64,000 bases of DNA from an uncultured Alphaproteobacteria bacterium (GTDB lineage: Bacteria > Pseudomonadota > Alphaproteobacteria > Rs-D84). Both the position numbers and the translations under genes were made by a program. This document shows, piece by piece, positions 48,575 through 56,088 of the stretch (its first letter is position 1; each line of letters opens with the position of its first letter). A model generated the notes under the pieces. The model was not told the DNA's origin and did not search any database. It saw nothing but the letters and a program-made list of their open reading frames with translations. The stretch covers positions 164,441 through 228,440 of the forward strand of contig CATOOF010000002.1 in assembly GCA_951801825.1 (NCBI GenBank). The letters are read 5' to 3'.

Positions 48575-49516
48575 CTATCTCCCTAATGTATTGATTTGGC
48601 GGCACTGCATTTGCAAGCGCGCCAGTTTATCCATAATATCTGACCACAGGGGCGGCGTGGTCAAAAATTCGTCTTTCATCGATTCATAATCCTGCTGCAG
48701 GTCGCGCAGGACTGCCGGCGACGGCAGTAAAGACAGGTCTTTTGCTGAATGGATGTTGGTAATGTTTTTTGTTGTATAAATCTGCTGATATAGAACAGTG
48801 TTTTGCAACATGTGTTTCGTATCGGCCAGATTTACAAACGGCATCATGGTTGCAATGTCGTAGTAATGACGCGATATAAAAAAATTGCTTTTTGGCATTC
48901 CAATCGCAGAGAAAGAGTTCAATGCAAACATTTTATCCCAAAACGTCTGCTCGTATGCAACGGTTGGTATGACGCGCATTGGCTCTTTTGTAGAATATGG
49001 TTGTACCGCACGATATTTTATCGTTTTGCTGTCATATTTTCGCGGAATGATTTCAATGCATATATGCTGAAACATTTTGTTTATGTCCGATTGAAACAAA
49101 ATATGCAGTGTCGGGTACGATGTCTGTTGTTCTGGATTGTGCAGCGCCCGCCATTCACGGTCGGTTGATAGCATAAAGCGCCTGTCCTGATTTATTGCAT
49201 AGTTGATGCGAGGCATCAGTACGTCAAATATAAATTCTTTGAAACATGCGACATGTTTTTTTAGTCTGCATCTGGTGCGCGCCAGGGGCAGTTCTTCAAA
49301 TTCATTCGTTACCAGGTCAATATCGTGACTGATGCGCTGACAAATATTGTATGATTTTCGTAGTGTTGCGCCACCCGCAAATACCAATGTCTCGAATGCC
49401 GATGCGTCCTCAAACAGCGTGCTCAGAATTTCGCATTCCATATAATCTTGCTCCGCCGCGAGAGGGTTTGGCATATTTTTAATAATTTTTTGTGCCCCAG
49501 GGCTTTTTACAGACAT
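48575..49516 (-). CDS. AbiEii/AbiGii-type nucleotidyltransferase
   Basis: The 313-residue product has the NTase core of the AbiEii toxin family: FAGGATLRKSY (about 47-56) with the GG-x-x-x-x-K/S pattern, followed by RISHDIDLV with the metal-binding Asp65 and Asp67. EQTFWDKMFAL, where AbiEii proteins have an E-K-L-x-A-L helix, comes in the second half. AbiEii enzymes transfer nucleotides to tRNA or other targets and usually sit behind a DNA-binding antitoxin AbiEi. No AbiEi-like gene is present here; the next gene is a metallophosphoesterase. A strong promoter ends six bases before ATG 49516, so the mRNA may be leaderless. Confidence 0.82.
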   Translation of the reverse strand: MSVKSPGAQKIIKNMPNPLAAEQDYMECEILSTLFEDASAFETLVFAGGATLRKSYNICQRISHDIDLVTNEFEELPLARTRCRLKKHVACFKEFIFDVLMPRINYAINQDRRFMLSTDREWRALHNPEQQTSYPTLHILFQSDINKMFQHICIEIIPRKYDSKTIKYRAVQPYSTKEPMRVIPTVAYEQTFWDKMFALNSFSAIGMPKSNFFISRHYYDIATMMPFVNLADTKHMLQNTVLYQQIYTTKNITNIHSAKDLSLLPSPAVLRDLQQDYESMKDEFLTTPPLWSDIMDKLARLQMQCRQINTLGR

Positions 49517-49522
49517 ATATAT

Positions 49523-49551
49523 TTTATAGTACGTTTTGTCGCTTTTGTCAA
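49523..49551 (-). promoter_or_regulatory. Strong promoter of the AbiEii-like gene (leaderless layout)
   Basis: TTGACA, a 17-base spacer and TATAAA on the minus strand, ending six bases before the ATG, so the predicted first base is the start codon itself. Confidence 0.7.
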
Positions 49552-49570
49552 GTTTTGATGATTTAAGAAT

Positions 49571-49599
49571 TTGACTTTATCAGACGACAGCGCTAATAT
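49571..49599 (+). promoter_or_regulatory. Promoter of the DUF2155 gene
   Basis: TTGACT, a 17-base spacer and TAATAT, ten bases before ATG 49610, so the leader is at most a few bases long. Confidence 0.65.
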
Positions 49600-49609
49600 A
49601 TAAGCCGGT

Positions 49610-49969
49610 ATGAAAAAATATATTTCTGCATTTTTGATGGCGTGTGCCCTGCTAATTGGGCCGTCGGCTGATGCATATATCGACCGTGAAACGGCGGTTT
49701 TGCGCGTAATGAACAAGGCCGCGGGCAAGGCTCACACTATTTATGTTCCGGTGGGGGCACGTTCTTCGTTTGAAAAGCTGGGGATAATGGTGCGAACATG
49801 CAAGCAGACAGACCCTTTCCAGGCCGAAGACTTTTTTGCTTTTATAGAAGTATCCCAGGACAGTAAAATTTTCAGCGGCTGGATGAGTCGAAACGAGCCG
49901 GGAAACAATCCGTTACAGCATCCGGATTATGATTTGTGGTTGGTTGAATGTCGCAGTATGGCGGAGTAA
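49610..49969 (+). CDS. DUF2155 family exported protein
   Basis: The 119-residue product has a signal peptide (KKYISAFLMACALLIGPSADA) and the DUF2155 signature, which is restricted to alphaproteobacteria as far as I know: GIMVRTCKQTDPFQAEDFFAFIEV, then IFSGWM and PDYDLWLVEC. Two Cys residues at the ends of the core probably form a disulfide. Function is unknown; the family is periplasmic. It starts a run of four same-strand genes leading to tsaD. A few-base leader suggests leaderless translation. Confidence 0.85.
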   Translation: MKKYISAFLMACALLIGPSADAYIDRETAVLRVMNKAAGKAHTIYVPVGARSSFEKLGIMVRTCKQTDPFQAEDFFAFIEVSQDSKIFSGWMSRNEPGNNPLQHPDYDLWLVECRSMAE

Positions 49970-49992
49970 TTAATAGATAAAGGAGACTGAGA

Positions 49993-50298
49993 GTGAATTT
50001 TATAAAAAAATATTTTAAAATTTTAATCGGTGTTGCCGCGCTGATACTTGTTTTTATGATTTTTATAATGAGCCAGCGCTCCGAAAATCTGGAAACGGCC
50101 CCGCTGAAGAAATGGCCGGCGGCATCGCTGGAGCGCAGAATTGCCGCCGCTAAGATACTGGCCGGTACGGATGACAACGCGGAACTGATTGTTCAATGCA
50201 TAGACAAGATTGCCACCCTGCCCGATTCTGCCGAAATGGCTGTGCGTGATGCCGCGTCTTTGTGCTATACCGGAATTCAGTTAAAGGATAACTTATAA
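49993..50298 (+). CDS. Small single-span membrane protein
   Basis: GTG 49993 with AAAGGAGACTGAGA upstream starts a 101-residue product. Residues 9-27 form one membrane segment, followed by a soluble domain with ERRIAAAKILAG and two Cys residues. The rest reads as a helical, Ala-rich domain on the periplasmic side. Not recognised. It lies between the DUF2155 and DUF1460 genes with short gaps, suggesting a common envelope function. Confidence 0.6.
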   Translation: MNFIKKYFKILIGVAALILVFMIFIMSQRSENLETAPLKKWPAASLERRIAAAKILAGTDDNAELIVQCIDKIATLPDSAEMAVRDAASLCYTGIQLKDNL

Positions 50299-50300
50299 AA

Positions 50301-50996
50301 GTGTTGCGCCTGCTCTTTGTCATATTAATTACTGCGGGGTGCGTTTGTGGCGTGCCCCGCGATTGTCAGCTGGGGGCGCAGTATCTGGGCGCGGCCTATG
50401 AATTGGATCCGCTGGGCGAAGGCTATGGATACGACCCTGATCCGCTGATACGAACAGATGCGTTTGACTGTACCACTTTTGTTGAAACAGTTCTGGCGAA
50501 TGGCGATGTGGGGCGGTTGAACAAAATAAGATATGCGGACGGTATTGTCGCATTCGAGCGGCGGAATCACTTTATTGAAACAGACTGGCTGGTTAACAAT
50601 GCGGCGATGCTTGAAAACGTCAGTGGACAATATGGCCGGGCCGACATACGCCGCGTGCTAATCGATAAAAGCGCATGGGCGCGTGTGGTACACGGAATAG
50701 AAATACAGGCCGCGCCGGTTGCGACGGACATAGAATACATACCGTATGAACATCTTGAAAAAATAAACACCCAAGATGTGTTGATTGCTTTATTTATCGT
50801 TGGTAATTCTGAAAAACATGCTAAGATTGGAACCGATATCGCGGTTGTGCATATGGGTTTTGTATTGCCGGGTGGCAAGGTTTTACGGCATGCATCCACC
50901 GGTCGCGGCGTCGTAGACGATGATTTTGCAGAGTATGTTGAAATGCGCCGCAAAATGAAAGGCAATATTGGTGTTGCATTGGTAAAAATAAAATGA
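50301..50996 (+). CDS. DUF1460-like amidase, predicted lipoprotein
   Basis: GTG 50301 directly follows the previous stop. The 231-residue product has a lipobox ITAGC (Cys14). It then follows the DUF1460 pattern (an NlpC/P60-like fold that cleaves cell-wall peptides): TDAFDCTTFVETVLA with catalytic Cys57, then KIRYADGIVAFERRNHFIETDW, and a late VVHMGFVLPGGKVLRHASTGRGVVDDDF block holding the expected His. Signal and lipobox put it in the envelope. The last four bases overlap tsaD (ATGA). Confidence 0.82.
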   Translation: MLRLLFVILITAGCVCGVPRDCQLGAQYLGAAYELDPLGEGYGYDPDPLIRTDAFDCTTFVETVLANGDVGRLNKIRYADGIVAFERRNHFIETDWLVNNAAMLENVSGQYGRADIRRVLIDKSAWARVVHGIEIQAAPVATDIEYIPYEHLEKINTQDVLIALFIVGNSEKHAKIGTDIAVVHMGFVLPGGKVLRHASTGRGVVDDDFAEYVEMRRKMKGNIGVALVKIK

Positions 50997-52114
50997 CAGA
51001 AGAAAAGATAATTAAACTGAACATGGGCACACTGTATGGCGGCAGTAATGATGATCGTGCGACGCTGTGTCTGGGGATTGAATCGTCGTGTGATGAAACG
51101 TCTGCCGCAATTGTTGATTCAAATCGCAATATTTTGGCGCATATAATTTATTCCCAAATACCAGAACATCAAAAATATGGCGGTGTTGTGCCGGAACTGG
51201 CCGCGCGTGCGCATATATTGGCCATAGACACCGTTGTCCGCCAGACACTGGATGCGTGCGGAAAAAAAATAGACGACATTGATGTAATAGCCGCCACTGC
51301 GGGACCGGGCTTGATTGGCGGTGTTCTTATCGGCTGGATGGCGGCCACGGGCATTGCCCATGCGACGGGGAAACCGCTGGTTGCGGTAAACCATCTGGAA
51401 GGACACGCCCTGGTCCCGCGTTTGCATGCGGCGGATGCCGCCGGGGGTGATGCGGCGTGCGCGGTTGATTTTCCGTATCTTTTAATGCTGGCATCGGGCG
51501 GACATTGTCAAATTTTGCTGGTGCGCGGTGTCGGCCAGTATGAACAAATAGGCCAAACACTGGACGACAGCGCCGGCGAGGCATTTGATAAAGTTGCAAA
51601 GATGCTGGGGCTGGGGTATCCGGGTGGGCCGATTGTTGATTCGCGTGCACGTGCCGGCAATCCAGAGCGGTTTAAATTTCCGCGCCCGTTATGTGATAAG
51701 CCAGGATGTGATTTTTCATTCAGTGGCATAAAAACGGCCGCCCGTGTTATGCTGGACAAGGCGCCCACACCATACACTGAAGAGTTTGTAAATGATTTCT
51801 GTGCATCGTTTCAGTCCGCGGTTGTTGATTGTATTGTTAACCGTCTGGGGCATGCGATGGATGATAAACGCGTTCGCGCGGCGGCGCCAAAAACATTGGT
51901 CGTGGCCGGCGGCGTGGCAAAAAACAGCGCAATTCGCGCCGCGATGGGTAAACTGGCGGCGGCGAACAACATGGTGTTTGCGGCGCCGCCATTGTCGCTG
52001 TGTACGGATAATGGCGCAATGATTGCATGGGCGGGGCTTGAAAACTATCGGGTTGGGCGTGTCGTAGATGGCCCGGTTGCGCCGCGGCCGCGATGGCCAC
52101 TTACTGAATTGTAA
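50993..52114 (+). CDS. tsaD: tRNA N6-threonylcarbamoyladenosine transferase TsaD
   Basis: TsaD forms t6A at position 37 of ANN-decoding tRNAs. The 373-residue product has GIESSCDETSAAIVD, VPELAARAHI, the iron-binding HLEGH motif in VNHLEGHALVPRL, SGGHCQILLV, DDSAGEAFDKVAKMLGLGYPGGP and the C-terminal VVAGGVAKNSAIR ... PLSLCTDNGAMIAWAG. About 26 residues precede the conserved start, more than in most homologues; a downstream ATG at 51023 is an alternative. Its start overlaps the DUF1460 stop. Confidence 0.95.
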   Translation: MTEEKIIKLNMGTLYGGSNDDRATLCLGIESSCDETSAAIVDSNRNILAHIIYSQIPEHQKYGGVVPELAARAHILAIDTVVRQTLDACGKKIDDIDVIAATAGPGLIGGVLIGWMAATGIAHATGKPLVAVNHLEGHALVPRLHAADAAGGDAACAVDFPYLLMLASGGHCQILLVRGVGQYEQIGQTLDDSAGEAFDKVAKMLGLGYPGGPIVDSRARAGNPERFKFPRPLCDKPGCDFSFSGIKTAARVMLDKAPTPYTEEFVNDFCASFQSAVVDCIVNRLGHAMDDKRVRAAAPKTLVVAGGVAKNSAIRAAMGKLAAANNMVFAAPPLSLCTDNGAMIAWAGLENYRVGRVVDGPVAPRPRWPLTEL

Positions 52115-52137
52115 ATGTGGCGGATATATGATATAAT
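52109..52137 (+). promoter_or_regulatory. Promoter of the 52146 gene (near-leaderless)
   Basis: TTGTAA, a 17-base spacer and TATAAT, eight bases before ATG 52146; the -35 box overlaps the tsaD stop. Confidence 0.55.
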
Positions 52138-52145
52138 TTTTGATT

Positions 52146-52652
52146 ATGAACAAAAAGAAACATGAAATATATGAGAGCGTTACCAAAAGCCTTGTAAAAC
52201 AGCTGGAGGATATGAATCTGCCACGGGACCAGCGGTTGCGCGCTAAGAATTTGACACTGCTGTTTCGTGATAGCTTTAAGCTGGAAACTGTAAAGCATGC
52301 AACTTTTTATATCGACGCTAAATATGATTACAAGTTTTTTCCGTATGATTCTTACGGATTTTGTCGTGCATCCAGCTTTTCTTTTGTTGCATTGATGAAC
52401 AACCCTGACTGGCAGTTGATGTACATTGATGATATTTGGGCATATGGCCCCCACTTTTTTGTAATGCACATGCCCAGTCGCAAGCCATTTGATTTGACAT
52501 TTGACCAATATCTGTATGACGGGATAGAAATTCCGTATTACTTAGGCCGGCCGGCTAAAATTGATAAAGACGGCAAAAACGTAATTACAAGATTTTTGCA
52601 TGCGGCAGAATTTGATTTTTCGCTGGCGCTAAAAAATCTGAACAGGGATTAA
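52146..52652 (+). CDS. Hypothetical protein with Tyr/Phe-rich core
   Basis: ATG 52146 is taken over the track start because the promoter ends eight bases before it. The 168-residue product is soluble and not recognised. A helical N-terminus (NKKKHEIYESVTKSLVKQLEDM) is followed by a beta-rich, aromatic region (FYIDAKYDYKFFPYDSYGF, YGPHFFVMHMP, FDQYLYDGIEIPYYLG). It lies six bases before xseA. No role is evident. Confidence 0.6.
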   Translation: MNKKKHEIYESVTKSLVKQLEDMNLPRDQRLRAKNLTLLFRDSFKLETVKHATFYIDAKYDYKFFPYDSYGFCRASSFSFVALMNNPDWQLMYIDDIWAYGPHFFVMHMPSRKPFDLTFDQYLYDGIEIPYYLGRPAKIDKDGKNVITRFLHAAEFDFSLALKNLNRD

Positions 52653-52658
52653 CAATCT

Positions 52659-53900
52659 ATGCAAAAACCAGAACCGTTTGTGAAACCAGATACCGTGTTC
52701 AGCGTTACCGATGCGGCCGCATTGCTAAAAGGTGTTGTTGAAACAGCTTTCCCGTGTATAAAAATTCGCGGTGAACTGTCGCAGATTACGCGTGCATCAT
52801 CGGGTCATATGTATATGACCATAAAAGATTCCGGTGCGGCAATATCTGCAATAATTTGGCGCGGAACACCGGTAAATTTTAAGCTGGAAGATGGCCTGGA
52901 GGTTATAATAAGCGGGCGTTTGACCACATATCCGGCACGCAGTAATTATCAAATTATTGTAAACGAAATTGAAATGGCCGGTGTTGGCGCAATTTTAAAG
53001 ATGTTAGAGGCGCGAAAACAAAAGCTGGCGGCAGAGGGCTTGTTTGACGCCGCCCGCAAAAAGCCGCTGCCGCGGTTGCCGCGACGCGTTGGTGTTGTAA
53101 CCAGTCCAACCGGCGCCGCGTTCCAAGATATTCAAAACCGTCTGCGCGAACGTTTCCCTGTACATGTAATTTTATACCCTGCAACGGTTCAGGGCACAAC
53201 CGCCGCGGCCGAGGTTGCCGCCGGCATAGAATATTTTAATCGTGAGAAAAATGTTGATGTAATAATTGTTGCGCGCGGGGGTGGTGCACTGGAAGATTTA
53301 CTGCCCTTTTCCGAAGAAATTGTCGTGCGTGCCGCCGCGGCCAGCCAGATACCGCTGATATCGGGTGTCGGGCATGAGCCTGACTGGATGCTGATTGATT
53401 TCGCAGCCGATTTTCGCGCCCCCACCCCAACCGGTGCGGCCGAAACGGTTGTGCCGACAAAGTTGTCGCTGATTCAGGATTTGGATAATATGTGGCACCG
53501 ATTGTCGGGGAATTTTACAACGCGGCTTGCCCATGCGCACAGTCGAATGGATGCAATCGTGATAAAAAGCCCGCGCCAGATGTTGATGGAACGGGCCCAG
53601 CGCCTGGATGACATCGGTCACAGCATGGATATAATAATCAGCGCAAAAATGCAGCAAGGACATCAAAAAATACAGATGGCCTCTACATTCCCGAATATTT
53701 TAACGGCCAGAATGGCGGCCCTGAATCAATCCGTTATGCATTTGGGCCAGATGCTGAATTCGTTGAGTTATAAAAATGTTTTGGCGCGCGGATATGCAAT
53801 TGTTCGCGACGCGGATGAAAACATTATCAGCAGTTCCGCAACCAGCACACAGCCCGCCACAATAGAGTTTGCTGACGGTGTTTTGGAAATATGCAAATAA
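52659..53900 (+). CDS. xseA: Exodeoxyribonuclease VII large subunit
   Basis: XseA with several XseB subunits degrades single-stranded DNA from both ends. The 413-residue product has an N-terminal OB-fold (IRGELSQITRASSGHMYMTIKD), RRVGVVTSPTGAAFQDI, then RGGGALEDLLPF, ISGVGHEPDWMLIDFAADFRAPTPTGAAE and a coiled-coil C-terminus ending RGYAIVRDAD. xseB is not in the window. A terminator shared with recN follows. Confidence 0.95.
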   Translation: MQKPEPFVKPDTVFSVTDAAALLKGVVETAFPCIKIRGELSQITRASSGHMYMTIKDSGAAISAIIWRGTPVNFKLEDGLEVIISGRLTTYPARSNYQIIVNEIEMAGVGAILKMLEARKQKLAAEGLFDAARKKPLPRLPRRVGVVTSPTGAAFQDIQNRLRERFPVHVILYPATVQGTTAAAEVAAGIEYFNREKNVDVIIVARGGGALEDLLPFSEEIVVRAAAASQIPLISGVGHEPDWMLIDFAADFRAPTPTGAAETVVPTKLSLIQDLDNMWHRLSGNFTTRLAHAHSRMDAIVIKSPRQMLMERAQRLDDIGHSMDIIISAKMQQGHQKIQMASTFPNILTARMAALNQSVMHLGQMLNSLSYKNVLARGYAIVRDADENIISSSATSTQPATIEFADGVLEICK

Positions 53901-53924
53901 ATTCCGATTTAAATATGTAAAAAA

Positions 53925-53956
53925 ATAAAATCCGCGATTGCGGATTTTATTTTTTC
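53925..53956. terminator. Bidirectional terminator between xseA and recN
   Basis: An 11-bp stem ATAAAATCCGC / GCGGATTTTAT with loop GATT and T-runs on both strands. Confidence 0.9.
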
Positions 53957-55602
53957 ATCAGTGTTTTTGCCGTTGCCAGTGATTCCGGTGTTATTTCGGC
54001 GCCGCTGATTATTCGCGCGATTTCATTCAAACGTTCGGCCGCGGTTATTTCGCATACACTGGTTGTGGTTACGTCGTTTGAAACCTGTTTGCTGATTTTA
54101 AAATGACGGTCGGCATATCCTGCCACCTGGGCGGAATGCGTTATGACCAGCGCCTGGCCGGCCGCCGCCAGGCGCCCCAGGCGTGCACCAACCGCACTGG
54201 CGGTGGCGCCGCTGATGCCGGTGTCAATTTCATCGAATATAAATGTCTGGGCGCCTTGTGTGCCGGCCAGAACCACGCGTAACGCCAGCATAAATCGGGC
54301 CAGTTCGCCACCGGATGCCGTTTTGTGGATTGGCCCAAAAGGCATGCCTGGATTGGTCTTTATCATAAATGTAACATTATCCGTTCCCGCGCCACAGGCC
54401 GGTGCATTAGATATTTCCGCAACAAAATCCGCATGCCCCAGTTTTAAATCGGGCAGTTCTGCCAGTATGCTTTTACGCAATACGTCCGCCGCCATGATGC
54501 GGGCCTGGTGCAGTGTGGCGGCATGTCTTTCAAATTCGGCCCGCTTTTTTGACATTTCCAATGTTACTTTTTTCAGTTCCGCATCAGAATTGTCAATGGT
54601 TGCCAGCTGGTGGGCCATCGTTGCCAGTTTTTCAGGCAATTCATCCGCAGGGATGCGATGCTTGCGGGCGGCGGCGCGTATGGCGAACAGGCGCTCTTCT
54701 ATGGATTCTAAATCAGCGGTATCAATGTCTGCCGGCGCCAGACTGCCCGCGATATCGGATAAAGTCTGGGCGATGTCATACAGTTTGTCTATCTGTTCCT
54801 GGTATGGATTTGGCGACGTTTTTATGTGTTCCAAGATATGCGCCACAGAATAAACCGTCGCATCCAGCGAGTTGCCACGCGGTGCCAGTGCCGCAACCGC
54901 ATCATTTAGTACCGCGGTGTCTTTTTCTGCATTCATCATCGCACTGCGGCGTGTTGCCAGTTCTTCTTCTTCGCCCACAACAACACCGAGCGCTTCAAGC
55001 TCTGCGACATTGTGTTCTAAAAAATCGCGCTCTGACGCCGCGCGCGCCAACATTTCAGTCAGCTCGTTCATCCGCTTGCGGGCGGCATTGTATTCGCCAT
55101 ACGCCCGGCGTGTGGCGGCGGCAATTTCATAAAAACCACTGTCGTTTCTGGCCGCAAATTCATCCAGCGCCCCGCGGTGCGTCGTGCCGTCCAGTAATGC
55201 ATGATTTGCAAACTGGCCATGAATTTCCACCAGTATATCCCCAACCGCTTTTAGCGTTTTTACAGACGCCGCACAGTCGTTTATCCATGCGCGTCCTTTT
55301 CCGTCGGCGGAAATTGTGCGCCGCAAAACCAGCATGTCGTCGTCACATTCTATGCCGACATCTGTTAATATTTCACGAACCGCGGCCGGCGTTGTATCGA
55401 ATTCCGCCGTTACGGATGCGCTATCCTTGCCGCCGCGTACCAGACCCGCATCGCCCCGCGCACCCAGCGCCAGCGCCAAAGCGTCCAATAATATACTCTT
55501 TCCGGCGCCAGTTTCACCGGTTAATATATTCAACCCCGCGCCAAAATCTAAATTCAGGCGCTCAATCAATACGATATTGGATATTGATAATCTTGTAAGC
55601 AT
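53947..55602 (-). CDS. recN: DNA repair protein RecN
   Basis: RecN is an SMC-like ATPase that tethers broken DNA ends. The 551-residue product has Walker A ILTGETGAGKSILLDAL near residue 31, long coiled coils with the central hinge region, the signature TASGGELARFMLALR, Walker B TFIFDEIDTGISG, and AQVAGYADRHFKISK near the end. Length is typical. Monocistronic, convergent with xseA. Confidence 0.96.
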   Translation of the reverse strand: MLTRLSISNIVLIERLNLDFGAGLNILTGETGAGKSILLDALALALGARGDAGLVRGGKDSASVTAEFDTTPAAVREILTDVGIECDDDMLVLRRTISADGKGRAWINDCAASVKTLKAVGDILVEIHGQFANHALLDGTTHRGALDEFAARNDSGFYEIAAATRRAYGEYNAARKRMNELTEMLARAASERDFLEHNVAELEALGVVVGEEEELATRRSAMMNAEKDTAVLNDAVAALAPRGNSLDATVYSVAHILEHIKTSPNPYQEQIDKLYDIAQTLSDIAGSLAPADIDTADLESIEERLFAIRAAARKHRIPADELPEKLATMAHQLATIDNSDAELKKVTLEMSKKRAEFERHAATLHQARIMAADVLRKSILAELPDLKLGHADFVAEISNAPACGAGTDNVTFMIKTNPGMPFGPIHKTASGGELARFMLALRVVLAGTQGAQTFIFDEIDTGISGATASAVGARLGRLAAAGQALVITHSAQVAGYADRHFKISKQVSNDVTTTSVCEITAAERLNEIARIISGAEITPESLATAKTLMKK

Positions 55603-55644
55603 GTGGGAATTATAGCGTTGTCATACACCGTATTTCAAGATTTT

Positions 55645-56088
55645 TTATAGATTTTCCAGTTGCCAATCATGTGTCCACAAAATAGAGGCGCATATTTTAT
55701 ATCCCGGATAAATTATCCGTAGTAAATCGCAGTATTCGCGCAGCTGGGCCTGGTATTTTGTTCGCCGGGCCGATTTGTCTATGTCTGTTTTGTAATCAAG
55801 TATGCGAATGATTTTTTGCGCATCGTTGATAATCATGCGGTCAATACGTCGGCTGACAAATACACCGTTTATAGTTCCCGCCACAGGCACCTCTGTACGG
55901 GCGCGGGGCGAAAAATAATCTGCGGCGCCATCAATGCCCGATATCTTTTCCGCCAAGGCCGCATCGCCACATATATTTTCGCCATCGATGGTTATTTTTT
56001 GCAGGCTGTCATGCATGCGTGTTCCGCATTGCGTTGCAAATTGTTTTGCCTGTTGTGCCGCAATTAAGTCGCATAATGTTTCAGACAT
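55645..56088 (-). CDS. AddA/RecB-type nuclease domain as a separate protein
   Basis: The 147-residue product carries the PD-(D/E)xK nuclease of AddA with its motifs in order: GTRMHDSLQ (His motif, near 23), EVPVAGTINGVFVSRRIDRMI (Glu then Asp), and the catalytic LDYKTD near 97, then a QLREYCDLLR helix. In other alphaproteobacteria this domain is fused to the C-terminus of the AddA helicase. Here it has its own ATG 56088 with AAGGA six bases upstream, overlapping the helicase stop by eight bases. It appears intact and translationally coupled, so it should work with the helicase polypeptide. Confidence 0.85.
   Translation of the reverse strand: MSETLCDLIAAQQAKQFATQCGTRMHDSLQKITIDGENICGDAALAEKISGIDGAADYFSPRARTEVPVAGTINGVFVSRRIDRMIINDAQKIIRILDYKTDIDKSARRTKYQAQLREYCDLLRIIYPGYKICASILWTHDWQLENL

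Noticed and set aside
54513-55598. 361-residue plus-strand ORF
   Set aside because: Lies entirely antisense to recN, which has all family motifs; the translated sequence has no recognisable pattern and arises from codon bias in the opposite frame.
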